The notes: a model not told the origin generated them from the letters alone. 64,000 nt of DNA from Zygaena filipendulae (GCA_907165275.2 OU015669.1:3122501-3186500); one strand, 5' to 3'. Numbered from the stretch's first letter, positions 22,376-33,986 are shown. Numbers and translations: made by a program.

Positions 22376-25300
22376 TTATAGAAAATTTTGGACAACTTGA
22401 CGCATATCTTCCAATCCAGAAACATTTTTTTCGTAAAAATCTTGTTTTTGAACACGCTTGAACCATTCTATTATTTTTGGATATCTGCAAAAATTCACAA
22501 TTGTCATGATTAACTTTTAATCACTTGGTTAATTATAATCTATGGATAATTTAACATTTACATGGTATAGGTATGGTATCATACTTGATACTCATGATCA
22601 TACTTAACTGTTGGGTCTAGAAAATTTAAATTATACACTTTTGTACTCTGGACTAGCATTAAGAATGAGTTTTTAGGAATTCAACGCCTAAGGAGTACAA
22701 AAAATAGGTGAAAGTCTATATATTAAAATTAGCTGTGCGTCGCGGTTTCACCCGCGTGAGTTACGGAATTTCAGCAGGAACTCTTTTTTTTCTTTAAATA
22801 AAGTAGCCTAAGTTACTTCATATAACATCAGCTATCTACCCGTAGAAGTCCTGCTAAAATCGGTCCAGCCGTTCCAGAGATTAGCCGGAACAAACAGACA
22901 GACTAAGAAAAAATTAAATTATTGATTTATCTATTTTAATTTAATTAAATGATTGGTTTTTTATGTTTTTTTTGGTATATAGTATTTTCATATGATTAAG
23001 TGAAAAGCTGTTTATTTAGAATTACAAACAGACACTTCAATTTTATTATCAGTAGGTACAGATACAGATAATAGAAGAAGGTACCGTTATTTGAAAGTTA
23101 GCGGAAATTGGTAATCGTACTCTTCTTTTTCAAATACAGGAAGAACTACAAATTCCATGGTCTTTAAAGCGAAAGTACCAGTATCAAGTTGATGGTAGTG
23201 GAATCACTTATGTACTTTTGAAATATGGTAGAAACTCACTTTGTTTCCTCGATAGGCACCAACGTATCTAGTGAGCTGATGGTGGACACGACACTGATGT
23301 CTGCTACAGTCAGCTCATTTCCAGCCAGCCATGGTGTCTTGATTTGTGCTTCCAACAAGTCATAGGCTCTTTTCACCTTATCTATGCCTTCATCCGAAAA
23401 TTTTTCAGCGCCGAAATATAGTACTGGTCTCTGAATATGTAGGTACAGAATAAGTAATAATAACTAATATAGAATACAAAAAAGAAGAAGATAAACAAAA
23501 TAAATAAACATTTTAATGAAAAAATAAAAATATGCTAACGAGGCGTTATTAATTAATGAAGAAAATATACATAAATTTAATAACCAGATATTAAACAAGT
23601 TTCGAACTAATAAATCGACTAGCTATTATTCCCGGCGGTTTTATCCACATAAACGGATTTGCTCCGGGAAAATGCGTTAATCTAAAACACTTGTTATTAC
23701 GAATGTCAAATTTCATCGAAATCTGTTCAGTATTTACTCGTGATCAAGTCACAAACACCCTCCCATCCAATACGTGTACGTTGTATACCTACGCTACGTC
23801 ACGTGATGTAATTTTTTTGTGTTGTGTCAAATAAGGCTTTTTTTTCAATTTCAATTTCAAATTTTACATCTACCCACCAAATTGTCCAAAATGCAAGGAA
23901 ATAATATGCCGCAATCGAAGTGCAACTTCTGATCAACTAGCGCTCTCTTTTTCGGGTCGGTTGGATAGAGAGAGTCATCTTTTCCGTACGTGGCTACTAA
24001 ATAGCCGTTAATAGCATGGCTGTAAAAAAACGTGTAATACAAAGAACAAATACGTATTGCAAACATGACTACATTAACTTGACACTAGAGGGGTAGGCAG
24101 ATAAGAACCTCTACTTGCACCTTACTCTTTCATTGCAGCCTTACAAGTTCTGTTGGTTTAATGTCATAATTCTTGGCTATATCTCTCCTACTCCTTGATA
24201 TTAGTCTTCCCAAAGAGTCTTAAGGCTGGTCATTACCTCGGACGACCTATTTAGACAACATTGCTCACACTTGCTCTATAATCTATTGACTGTCTTAGTA
24301 CTTTCATGCAGCCTTTCAAAATGACCGAATATCATAAGACCTAAACATTCCTTTGTCTATTTTAGTCATCACTAGTACATCATCTTGCATTCCTTTCAGA
24401 CTACTTTTGCTCATCATTATTAGTATATATTCTTTTTTTTTGGTTCTATGTTCGACTGTAGGTATATGTGTTTTTTATTGTTTTCAAATTGTTTCCAATA
24501 TAATGTGTAGGCTGCCGATGTCGATGTTTGTCTTTAGCCCTTGGTGATTAATAGGCATGATGACTAATTTTTATTTTTTAGTCCTTCTTGTAGATTATTA
24601 AAAAATATTGGACACGTATTTTTTCTTTTTTTCGTAAACAAAAAATAACGGCGATATATTGAGTTGAAATTTCACGTGACGTTACTATTCTGACAGTTTG
24701 TATGGTGGTTTTAGCGGTTAGTGACATCACGCACGACCCCCTCACCCTAAACTTTAATGCGCTTTATCTCTGTGTATTTTAATTTATTTGAAAAAGTAAA
24801 AAATAAGTGTCTATTGTTTTTTTATTTCCTAACTGACGGACTAATTAGAATTTTGATTTTCAAAAGTAGTCCACATCCCCATTGTGTAAAGTCCACCAAT
24901 CTGCACATGGTTGTGTGGTTGACTATCCTGTTTTGTAGCCCGTTTTCAGGAGAGAATATACTAAAAGTTGTGATTATGAGTTAAATATAAATCCTCGCAA
25001 TGAAACAATTGCGAGGATTTATATTTAACTTTTTTGGTTAAAACTGTATTTAATGGATATTAAATTATTTAGCTAAGTATAAACTCAAATATATAGTTTG
25101 AAGGTTCTTCCGCTACCGAAAACAAAATTATGTACAACCATACGGTAGAGTTCGCACGGCTGTTCAATTTCAATTCTTTTCAAAATACTTTTGTTTCAGT
25201 AGGTTTTAATAATTAATGAAATAAGTCTGTCGAAGTAACTGAAGAAATTAAACTATTATTACGTAAGAAGACAAAACTCCTAAGTAGTGATTAAGTGTTT

Positions 25301-28300
25301 CTTAATATTATATCATGTGAAGTTTGAAGGGCATAATTATCTATCTGTATAACCATAAAGTACATAAGGTTGTTAGGTTCTTATGTTGAGAGGGGTTGAT
25401 AGACCTCCGGCTAGCTTAAATATTCAATAAATAAAGTTTTTAGTAGAAAAAAAAATTAAGTAAAACTGTGTTCTTGGTACCACAAACCTCCTCCAATTGG
25501 TAGTCGGTGTTGGATATCTGATAATATTCTCCTCAGATAAGGCCGTAGGTCTGTAACTGGCAACTAGTGAGTGGTACCCCTTTGAGGTTTAAGACACACC
25601 CCAAAAGCAACTAGCTCATGATGATTTCAGAGGAAATCTTGGTTGTATATTTTTGTATGTAGGTGAAGTATGTTATTTGTTCAGAGTTTTGTAAGTATAC
25701 TGTTCGAGTTAGGTATGAAGTGTTACGAAATATATTATTACTAGCTGTTCCCCGCGGTTCCACCCGCGGTAATTTCGGAGTTCCCACGGAGATACCGGGA
25801 TAAAAGTATCCCATGTCCTTCTCTGTGGAACGACAACGTATATGCAAAATATCTACTGAATGGATAACCGTTCAGCGTGAAAGCAGTGAATGCGCAACAA
25901 ACAAACAAACAAACTCACTTTCCCTATTATAATATAAGTAAGGATTACCTACAGTTTTCATACCACTTACACGATGATGATAATTTCTCTATTGACGGTT
26001 TAAAAGATAGTACATATATTATAGTACCTACTAATAAAAAATTGTATCGACGTACCATTCAAAAGATAAAAATTGACGTTGAGTCAATTTGTAGGTTTAT
26101 ATGCTGGGAGGGGTTGATAGACCTCCTAGGCTTCTAGGCTCGCTCTAATATTCAATAAATAAAGTTTTATTGTAGTGAAATAATTTATTGACTAGGATAC
26201 TTTACTAGAATTTATTTTCTAGAGTAAAATAATAATAAAAAAAAATAAAAAATACAATAATTTGGAAATTTAAAAAAGAATGACAAATTATAATATAAAA
26301 ACACAAGTCTGAAAAATAAAAGTAATAAACGAAATGAGGTAGGATAATATCTTATCGAGTAGCATACAGCCGCATCGTTACAAGCCACCTATCGGTTACC
26401 CATACTCCCAGGTTCCCTTAGGTTGATGACATCTTGGTTTTCTAGAAATGACTAATACTATCCTAAATTGGCTATTTGGTTTTCCTCAAATGACTACTTT
26501 CCTAAAATGACAGCTTGGTTTCCTGAACCTTTTTTACCGGAAATGACTATTTTCGTATATCATGCCTATTTTGTTTGAATACTTGTGGTCCCTAAAATGA
26601 TCTAATTCCTCCTTACTTCCAAAATTAATACTTTCCCGAGAAAACTTTTCTAGTTTTACCTACGTTACGACAGTGATAATTTTTTGAATAAACTAAGGTA
26701 TTGCAAATAATCCATAGGTGGCTGGTTCAAATCCGGCTCGAAGGACCAAAAATATGGACCAAATAGAGAGTGAAAAAATAGAGTCGTTGGCAACGCCAGC
26801 AACTCTTCGATTAAGTGGACTGTATGCGGACGGCCTGGATGCTTCTTTTACACTCGTCGGTTAAATAAAATAATTATCAAAGCTTGTTACCTCGCAATCC
26901 CGGGGTAATACTCTTTCCTGGCTTTCCTCCCACGGACACTGTGAGAGGTCCTTCAGGAACCACGGCACGGTAAATGTCCTCAAAAACACACGCAGAGCAG
27001 CTGCTGTGTTAGTTAAATACTCAGAAGGATGGAAGATGAAGAAAAACAATATGATAAAATAAAAATCGCTCCACAAACGGAGGGCGAGGTTCTTCAACCA
27101 CAGAACAAAATACAGTAATAATCAATAATTTTTTCACACACGTTTGAAACAATAATATAAACCAAAAGTTGACAAATAAATAAAAGGCTTTCCTATGTGC
27201 CAGTAATTTTGTCCTCTGAACCGAGGTACGCACATAGAGGAAGGTAAGCGCCGAATTAAGGTACATATTGACCCTCGAAATATACGACGAAACAAACATC
27301 GGTTTTATTATAATAGTCAACCGACGAGTGTTTGAAAATAATAAATAAAAAACACAAATAATTAATGTTTACCGGCGCCACCAGGTATAGCCATCCAGAT
27401 ATACCTAGCAATTTACATAGTAATCATCCAGTGGTAAGCGTGAGGAGCTGTAGTAGGGATACCTAGTTAAAATATTACTTTTAATGTGCTAGTTGACTGA
27501 TTTTTTGTCCGTCTTGTAGATTAGTAAAAAATTGTGGACGCGTTTTTTTTTTTCTTTTTTTACGTAATCCAAAAATAACGATACATAGAGTTGAAATTTC
27601 GCGTGACGTCAGTATCCGGTGCAGTTTGTATAGGGGCTTAGACCGATTAATGACGTCACGAGCCCCCCCCCCCCCCCCCCCCCCCCCTAAACTTTAATGC
27701 GCTTTAACTCTGTATATTTACATCAATTTGAGAAATCAAAAAATTCGTATCTATTGTTTGTTTTAATTTTCTAACAGACTGACTAATTAGAATTTAGATT
27801 TTCAAAAGTCTTCAGCATCCCTATCGGCGCCTTACATTATTATAATTACCTATCCCATACAGAAAAATCACCGTCGACCAGTACTGGTACTGTGTGCTGT
27901 GGGTTTAGCTGAAACAGATAGGTAAATAATTACTAAATAAATCCTTGGGCACTCATTGATTAACGAGTCGAATCACCACGGTTTCACTCGCGTTATTTTC
28001 AGAGTTAAAATAAATAACTAGTATATCACTCAAGAACACTGTAACTTTATAAGTGAAATTATTTTTTAAAACCAGTTAAGTAGGTAGGTAATTTTTTTAT
28101 TAAAAAAAAAAACAATAAATCTTTTTTCTTTATATTTTGTATAGGAGTATAAATTTACTATTTTATTACAAAATTATTGATCGTTCAGATGTCAATTGAA
28201 TATAAAGGTTAACAGGAAGAAGTCCCCTCGCGGGCCTTTCAGCATAAATTAGCTGCTAATTTTCAATTTTAAGAAATTTTGTTTATATTCAATAAAGTAT

Positions 28301-28537
28301 ACAAACAAACAAATATCATTTAATAAAAAGCAGGCCTCAATAAACTCTGTGAAACAACTAAGCCTTTGCACTACGTGTGTTTCGTACCTGAAGATATTCC
28401 TCCTTTAAATGATCTTTTGCACCGAATAGATCAACGTCCACAAATTCCACATTGTTAAATATGTTTAATTTGTGCATCACCATGTATACAGCACGAACAG
28501 GCGGGCTGCCATCCAGTTTGTAAAGTTTAAGGGTCAT
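22376..28537 (-). CDS. GSTe: Glutathione S-transferase, epsilon-like (GST3), 5 coding exons
   Basis: Third cluster member, more diverged. Coding exons are 28388-28537, 27850-27908, 23878-24019, 23240-23430 and 22376-22484 (651 bp, 216 aa), one codon shorter at the C-terminus (QNFL-stop). GT..AG borders and phases match GST1 and GST2. Motifs: [17 protein letters not shown] (Ser11), [63 protein letters not shown]. It has cysteines at [11 protein letters not shown] that GST1 and GST2 lack. Introns are long (intron 2 about 3.8 kb) and filled with MITEs, an LTR and a Helitron-like copy. It probably arose from an older duplication than the GST1/GST2 split. Confidence 0.9.
22729..22912 (-). repeat. 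Helitron-like repeat, truncated, in GST3 intron 4
   Basis: The plus strand carries AGCTGTGCGTCGCGGTTTCA and CCCGCGTGAG, then CGGTCCAGCCGTTCCAGAGA and AACAAACAGACAGAC. It resembles the subfamily at 58034-58236. The distal end is not recognisable. Confidence 0.5.
24553..24893 (+). mobile_element. MITE family C, copy 1, in GST3 intron 2
   Basis: About 340 bp sharing GAGTTGAAATTTC, a GTGACGT-type word and TAAACTTTAATGCGCTTTA with copies at 27485, 33303 (inverted) and 62346. The ends are related to the inverted pair ATGGGCATGATGAC and GTCATCATGCCCAT, best kept in the 62-kb copy. No coding capacity. Confidence 0.65.
25385..25445 (-). repeat. Fragment of the 280-bp LTR family
   Basis: The plus strand GAGAGGGGTTGATAGACCTC, then GGCTAGCTTAAATATTCAAT and AATAAAG matches the first part of the solo LTR at 26105. 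Only the 3' end of the LTR (in minus sense) is left. Confidence 0.5.
25741..25944 (-). mobile_element. Helitron-like element in GST3 intron 2
   Basis: The plus strand begins CTAGCTGTTCCCCGCGGTTC after an A and ends TAATATAAGTAAGGA before a T, matching minus-oriented 5' TC and 3' CTAG ends with A and T flanks. It has a CAAACAAACAAACAAA microsatellite. Confidence 0.65.
26105..26382 (-). repeat. Solo LTR, about 278 bp, in GST3 intron 2
   Basis: In minus sense it starts TGTAACGATGCGGC and ends CCTCCCA (TG..CA), and is similar along its length to the LTR at 33987-34268. No internal sequence or primer site adjoins it. Target-site duplication is not evident. Confidence 0.6.
26435..26610. repeat. 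Degenerate tandem repeat with AAATGACTA words
   Basis: Three imperfect units about 40 bp long contain TTGGTTTTC and AAATGACTA-like words (for example TTTCCTAAAATGACAGCTTG). The element class is unknown. Confidence 0.4.
26709..26748 (+). pseudogene. tRNA-Tyr 3' half with CCA end (retroposed or LTR primer site)
   Basis: The 40 nt from AATCCATAGG to CGAAGGACCA match the 3' half of insect tRNA-Tyr from the anticodon loop (as I remember it), with a T-arm GCTGG-TTCAAAT-CCGGC and one likely mismatch in the variable region. The 5' half is absent, so it is not a gene. CCA is not encoded in eukaryotic tRNA genes, so its presence points to copying from a mature tRNA. Read on the minus strand, TGGTCCTTCGAGCCGGAT could instead be the primer-binding site of an LTR element. 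Confidence 0.65.
26851..27330. repeat. Segment bounded by 12-bp inverted repeats
   Basis: CACTCGTCGGTT (26851-26862) and AACCGACGAGTG (27319-27330) flank 456 bp without a credible gene. It may be a MITE, or part of a minus-sense LTR preceding the tRNA-Tyr-like primer site. No target-site duplication is seen. Confidence 0.45.
27485..27824 (+). mobile_element. MITE family C, copy 2, with a 25-C tract
   Basis: Aligns with copy 1 throughout (GAGTTGAAATTTCGCGTGAC, TAAACTTTAATGCGCTTTA). Where the other copies have CGACCCCCTCACC-like sequence, this one has an uninterrupted run of 25 C (27663-27687). It lies in GST3 intron 2, ending about 25 bp from exon 2. Confidence 0.65.
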
Positions 28538-28827
28538 GTTTCTTTGGTCGGAAATAAAAAAAGACGATCTATATAATGATTACATGATTATTACACAATT
28601 TATCTGTAAATTTTGCAACATGTTTTACTTACACTAAAGACGCAATATTGATATCTCAAATAATTAAGATAATTTAAAATCAAGAGTCATGCTATTTTGT
28701 TTGAATGTTTTTGAACAGATTTCCTACGGTTTCTCAGAGTATTAGAGTCAAGTAATATGTTAATTCATTTTTCCTTCACCATTGAATCGAAATCGATGGT
28801 TCACATCAGCATGGTGAAGTCCAATCA

Positions 28828-29052
28828 GATCGGCGATAAGCAATAACATGTTAATCCACAAAATCAAATTATTGATACAGAACGCTTTATCGTTAGTTAT
28901 AGAATGTTTTTTGATGATAATATGTTTACCTTATTACATTGTTTACATGCCAACAAAATGTTAAATGAAAAAAAAATGTTGACACAAAATGGCGCTATCA
29001 TTTTAAAATAGGATTTACTCAAAATTTCTCCAGTGTGGCTTATCTATGTCCA
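28828..29052. mobile_element. MITE family B, copy 1, in GST3 leader intron
   Basis: It shares GATAAGCAATAACATGTTAA, ACAGAACGCTTTAT, CAAAATGGCGCTAT and an end CTTATCTATGTCCA with copies at 29814 and 41543. The right inner inverted repeat is shortened (GTGTGG runs straight into CTTATCTATG). Confidence 0.65.
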
Positions 29053-29122
29053 ATTACAAGATCGAAGTTAATGTTAAAAAGTGCCACTATTTAAGAGTGA
29101 TCGCTTAAAATATTAAACTCAC

Positions 29123-29171
29123 CCGTTACTTATCCACTTATCCACGTTCTTATTTTACACACAACCACGCT
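29123..29171 (-). promoter_or_regulatory. GST3 non-coding first exon and candidate initiator
   Basis: The minus strand reads GAGTGCCAGCGTGGTTGTGTG, related to the GTGTCAGTGTGGTTGTG block of GST1 and GST2, and reaches a GTGAGTTTAA donor at 29122. The initiator is modified to CCAGC. The acceptor in front of the ATG at 28537 is less clear (possibly AAAG just upstream). Confidence 0.45.
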
Positions 29172-31813
29172 GGCACTCGAGTTTCTATGAAGTGACTTTA
29201 ATAATTTCTTCATTCGATGGTAAAATGTTAAAGTATAAAAGAACAGCATATAATTTTCTTTGGCTGAAGTACACACAAGGAAATAAAGCTGCGCGTCCAT
29301 TGACGCGAAGTGAAGAGGAGCGGAAACAAGATACATAAATATTAAATATACTTAATTGAGATAGCTAAATTTTTTTTAGATAAATATGAAATTATGCGAA
29401 GATTCGCAAGATACCTGAAAACCAATATTTTGGGAAACTGATAAATAATTAGGCATCTTGTACGGGTATTTTGTCGACAGATGTTTGGGAAAGTTGTCTT
29501 ATATGCCTGAAGAGGGGACCTTTGCAATAATTTTGCCAAATGGCAAGTAATTTAAGAAGTAACAAAAAAAAACGATTTTCCGATATTTGGAAGACTACGA
29601 GAAAAATGTTGATGCAATAATTAGTACGTACCTACTATATGTTGAATCCTCAAAATCATTTGACTGTAAAAATAAATAAATATCCAATTAGACGACAATA
29701 ACCCCCATGAGTGACCACCAAATTTTAGAGTTAATGTTAGTGCAAACTATAGAGGTTTTTTTGATGAACACAATTTGTAACCCTTACGGATCTCTTTATT
29801 AAATGGACATAGATAAGCAATAGTGTGCTAACCCACACTGGAGAAATTTTGAGTAAATCGTGTTTTAAAATTATAGCGCCATTTTTTCTCAACATTTTTT
29901 ATGTTCAATATTTAGTTACATACTTAAACAATATAATAAGTTAAACGCATAATTAAAAAACGTTCCCAAACTCTCAATAAATCGTTCTGAATAGTTAACT
30001 TAATTTTGTGGGTTAACATGTTATTGCTTATCTGCGTCCAAATAAACAAATGTTAGGTAAAGCTTTGTTCGCATCATTTCTACCAGGAAGAGTTACATAA
30101 TATAAAATTACTGTCTCAGTCTTGAATCTGTAATCCGCCTTAGTGCAAATCTACCAATGTCAATGTACATTATTATTATATGATACAAACATTGCATAGC
30201 AGTGTAATGCTGTGATTGTAATTGTTGTCTAATCATTTACGTATGAGAAATATCAATTACCTACCTGTGTTATACCTTAAACTGTAATATACACGTAAAT
30301 GGTAAAATACGTACGGTCAAAGGTATAATTACCATGAAGTATCCACAATTGTATGGTAAATTAGTAATGTCTCTGCTAATTTTGAAATAGTTTTTCGTGT
30401 AATTTGTGTGGTTAAACCTTGATTTTCCTTGAAACGTAGGTTTTCATCGAAAATTATTGTCTGTCGTTCAAAAAAGGTTGTGATTTTTTTTCTAATTGTG
30501 TGGCTGACTCTAAAAGATTTTTTACAGAATCGAAAGGCCGTGCAAAAATATGCAACAGGAGATTCCCTGGTTTTTTGCATTTTACTTGTGATTTATTGTT
30601 TATCAGTGCCCTCTGCTGAAAATTACGTGTACAATAATAACAATGCGAAAGATACCTACAGGTACCTAAGTCGTCGTATAAAGTACAGCTACTCCAGCTA
30701 CTCGATGCTAGATGGCAGACTTTAAAAAGTTATGCTATTTTAAAATAGATGGCACTAGGAGTAAGAATTTCCGTTTCTACTGTTTATTAATAAGAACCAA
30801 TTAGGTACTATTTTTTATTTTCAAGCACCAACAGATATTAATTATTCGGAGAAATACTATTATTATTATATTTTCTCGGTGTAATGTCTCGTAGGATCTT
30901 CTTAGCATAGATACCTGCTTAACATTTTCATCGTGACATGCTTTTTTTCTAACTCTAAGAAATTAATTTCCCATGGCGATGAACCATCGTCGTTCTTACC
31001 TATATAAAATATGTTAATATTTGCCGCTTTTTGGGCGGACCTGGACCGTATCTGTGGCAACACAATATTATCAATACTAAACACGCAACCTTTTCTTTTG
31101 GAGGGATTTTTGGTTTTTCACGTGACGTTTTCTCTTTGAACCCTTTTCGATTTACATCTCTTTTTTTAACACGCCTTTTCACGTTTTATTTTAACGTGTC
31201 CATTTTTTTGACTTTGCTTTGAATTGTTTATCATATAGGTACCCACACTCAAAAATAAATAAAGGCCTGATATAGGGATCAAGATAAAACGTTATATAAT
31301 ATGCTTCTGAAGAAGAGAGTTAAGAGATATTTTTCTTTTTTTTTATAATTTTTCAAAGCTATTCCTAAAAAAACATACATATAACATCAACACAAGTTTT
31401 ATAATAGGTAATATTGTTGTCACAGTGTTGTGTTTAAGTTTGAATTCGTCGTACACCTGATACGTAAACTCTAGTGTACTCTAAACCGACAGCAAACTTG
31501 TACCTAACAAGCAATTTGCTAAGTCGGCGTGACAGCCTACAATCTAAATGATGAGAAACTCATTGACTGACGACCGTAGTATAAAGCACAACCCCCTGCT
31601 GTTCTTAGAAAGGAGAATGGGCAATATTATACGTAGCCTGGGCGGTCAGTGGCTAAGAATAATTTTGATACTTATTGATGTGATTTAATCCTATAATTAT
31701 TGAGAAGAAGTTTTATGATTGAAATGTTTAGATGAACAAATGTACAAAAAGCAGGCCTAAGGTATAGAAACTGATGCGTGCAAAGAGGCTTTAGGTATCC
31801 CAATCGGCTTGAT
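29172..31813. other. Gene-free region upstream of GST3
   Basis: Only MITE B copy 2 (29814-30040) is recognised. Short reading frames near 30430-30725 and 30900-31200 have no recognisable domain and AT-driven composition. A lysine-rich minus-strand frame at 31000-31182 might be a remnant but cannot be supported. Confidence 0.5.
29814..30040. mobile_element. MITE family B, copy 2 (inverted)
   Basis: 227 bp with both inverted repeats: TGGACATAGATAAGCAATAG at left and TATTGCTTATCTGCGTCCA at right. The interior includes ATTATAGCGCCATTTT. Flanks are AA on both sides rather than TA. Confidence 0.75.
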
Positions 31814-31990
31814 TGGAATTTCTTTATTATTCTTTATTTATTTATTTATTTAATGCTCATAACATAACAGTCGTTTGACCAAAGCGTTACAACATTTTAA
31901 TACAACCTGTCAATACAAATACAATTTAATTTAATACAAGCATGTCAATTACATCTTTCAAATTTTTTTACATAGTCAAATTACTATTAA
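31814..31990 (-). repeat. Possible LINE 3' end, minus strand
   Basis: TTTATTTATTTATTTAATGC at the plus-strand left side reads as an (AAAT)n tail on the minus strand, followed by AATGC..ATAACATAACAG. It resembles the arrangement at 40789 and 56066. No coding remnant was seen. Confidence 0.35.
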
Positions 31991-32062
31991 TCAATTAAGT
32001 ATTAAACAATTATTACATCAACATTCATTAATTCATCCAGCTATGGATGCCAGGATGAATGG

Positions 32063-32161
32063 ATATTTTGAGCCGCTTGAGGTTGAAGCCCCAGGCACAG
32101 ATAATATAATACTATACTATACTACTAGCCCCAGGGTTTCAATCTCAAGCGGCTCAAATAT
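32063..32161. repeat. Near-perfect stem-loop (about 28-bp stem)
   Basis: The left arm TTTGAGCCGCTTGAGGTTGA pairs with the right arm TCAATCTCAAGCGGCTCAAA with one or two mismatches or wobble pairs; the AT-rich loop is about 42 nt. The size is in the range of a pre-miRNA hairpin. It could instead be a small foldback MITE. Confidence 0.6.
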
Positions 32162-32814
32162 AATAATATAGTCCCTGCTAAGAGATCCATATTTACGCCA
32201 CTTCGTTTGAGAGATGGATTAATACTAATACTAAACTAATTTATCTTTATGTTTGCATCTTTAAAAAAAAAATCGTTTTTGGTTCACTGCACCAGTAACT
32301 ACGCAATACCACAAAACAACTATTATATCTAATTACAAATACAAACGAAATGACAACTCTCATCTTTTTTGAAATTGGTTAGAAACAAATTGTTTTTTTT
32401 TAATTTTATTTGGCACGCATCAAATAAAAATATACCAAACGCTGCCAAACGTTCCGTTTCACACAATAGTTTTTGCATGAAGCACTTCACAAACAACTAA
32501 ATCACTATTTCAAGGCAGAATCTCGTCAACAATAGAACGTGATAATAGCTTTCGTATTTGGAACTCTTTTTCTTATCATGTTTTCCTTTTTTGAATGAAC
32601 GGCGAAGATTTATTTATCTATATAAGTACTCGTAAATTATTGTTAGGCAGTGAACCTTTTCACGCCTACACATTGACAACGGAACTCTTTTTGTAAATCG
32701 TTTTATACTAAAGACACTAGTTTTATTGTTTACTTTAGGCGATAACTATCCTTCCAACTATTATGTATTAAGTTAGATATCCCTATTATTAAATGTTTCT
32801 GTAATTCCTTTTGG

Positions 32815-32860
32815 TGTGAGTGTGTGTGTGTGTGTGTGATATGTGTGTGTGTGTGTATAT
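32815..32860. repeat. (GT)n microsatellite
   Basis: Two nearby GT runs (about 32817-32838 and 32843-32857) split by ATAT, followed by TATTTA-rich sequence. Confidence 0.8.
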
Positions 32861-33142
32861 TTACTTATATATATTTATGTATATTTATATAATACCTAAA
32901 TATTTAAATACGTATTTTATGCTGTGTAATATATATTTATATATCAATTATCTCTATATTTAGTCCTTTTTTATGTCTTAGTTTATAACTTTTTTAGTTT
33001 TAATACTATTGTTTTTATTTATTTTTCGTTTTTTCCGTAGGTTGCACACCCCTTCCCTTTTATCTCTCTGTCAACCCAATGGTTAACTGTCAGAGAATGC
33101 CGCAAGGCATTAAGTTCGCCATTTGTACTATTTTGTGCAAGA

Positions 33143-33204
33143 AGAATAAATAAATAAATAAATAAATCTGCTGATAAAGAATAAATAAATAAATAAATAA
33201 AATA
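33143..33204. repeat. (AAAT)n microsatellite, duplicated
   Basis: AATAAATAAATAAATAAAT occurs twice, separated by CTGCTGATAAAG, which itself recurs after the second run. This suggests a local duplication of about 45 bp. Confidence 0.7.
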
Positions 33205-33302
33205 AACCTGCTGATAAATCTGACTAAAAGACTATCACCTCCGTTTTCTTTTGGCACTTCAAAACATAAGATCAAGCGGGATCGGAAGCTAGGGAACACT
33301 TC

Positions 33303-33620
33303 AATGGGGATGTTGCCTACTTTTGAAAATCGAAATTCTAATTAGTCCGTCAGTTAGAAAATAAAAAAACAATAGACACGTATTTTTTGTTTTTCAAATA
33401 AATTAAAATATACAGAGATAAAGCGCATCAAAGTTTAGGGTGAGGGGGTCGTGACGTCACTAACCGCTAAAACCGCCATACAAACTGTCCGTCAAGTGAC
33501 GTCACGCGAAATTTCAACTCAATGTATCGCCGTTATTTAAAAAAAATAAAAAATACTTGTTCAATATTTTTTATTAATCTACAAGACGGCCTAAAAAAAA
33601 AATTTGTCAACATGCCTATT
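33303..33620 (-). mobile_element. MITE family C, copy 3 (inverted)
   Basis: Inverted copy with AATGGGGATGTTGCC at left and GTCAACATGCCTATT at right. The interior includes CATCAAAGTTTAGGGTGAGG and GAAATTTCAACTCAATGTAT, complementary to copies 1, 2 and 4. Confidence 0.7.
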
Positions 33621-33986
33621 AAGGAGAGGGCCGTTCGAATATTTACTCGTTGGTTTAATTTCAAATTTCTTTAGATGTATGGTTGCTTGAACGTGCTTAA
33701 ACTTAATGATCTTTACGGTAAACAAAACACAAATCACTCTTCTGATAAAAACACAAGATTTTATTCGTACACTTTGCTTGTTGTCTATTGTCTACTTTAG
33801 GCAGATTTATCAAGGTTTTAGGTGTTCTTGATTTCTAAAACAATCTTTATTTTTCCTTAATTTTTTCCTATAGATTGTGAAGCACTGGAGAGTTGAAATA
33901 CAGGCTTCGCTGAGTTGTCAGATCCTCTTTGAATATGCCCAAAATGCCTTATCTACTCATTTTCCACTTGATACTGATAGCCATTT

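Noticed and set aside
31000..31182. Lysine-rich minus-strand frame (possible gene remnant)
   Set aside because: Too short and of low complexity; no conserved motif, splice context or neighbour supports it.
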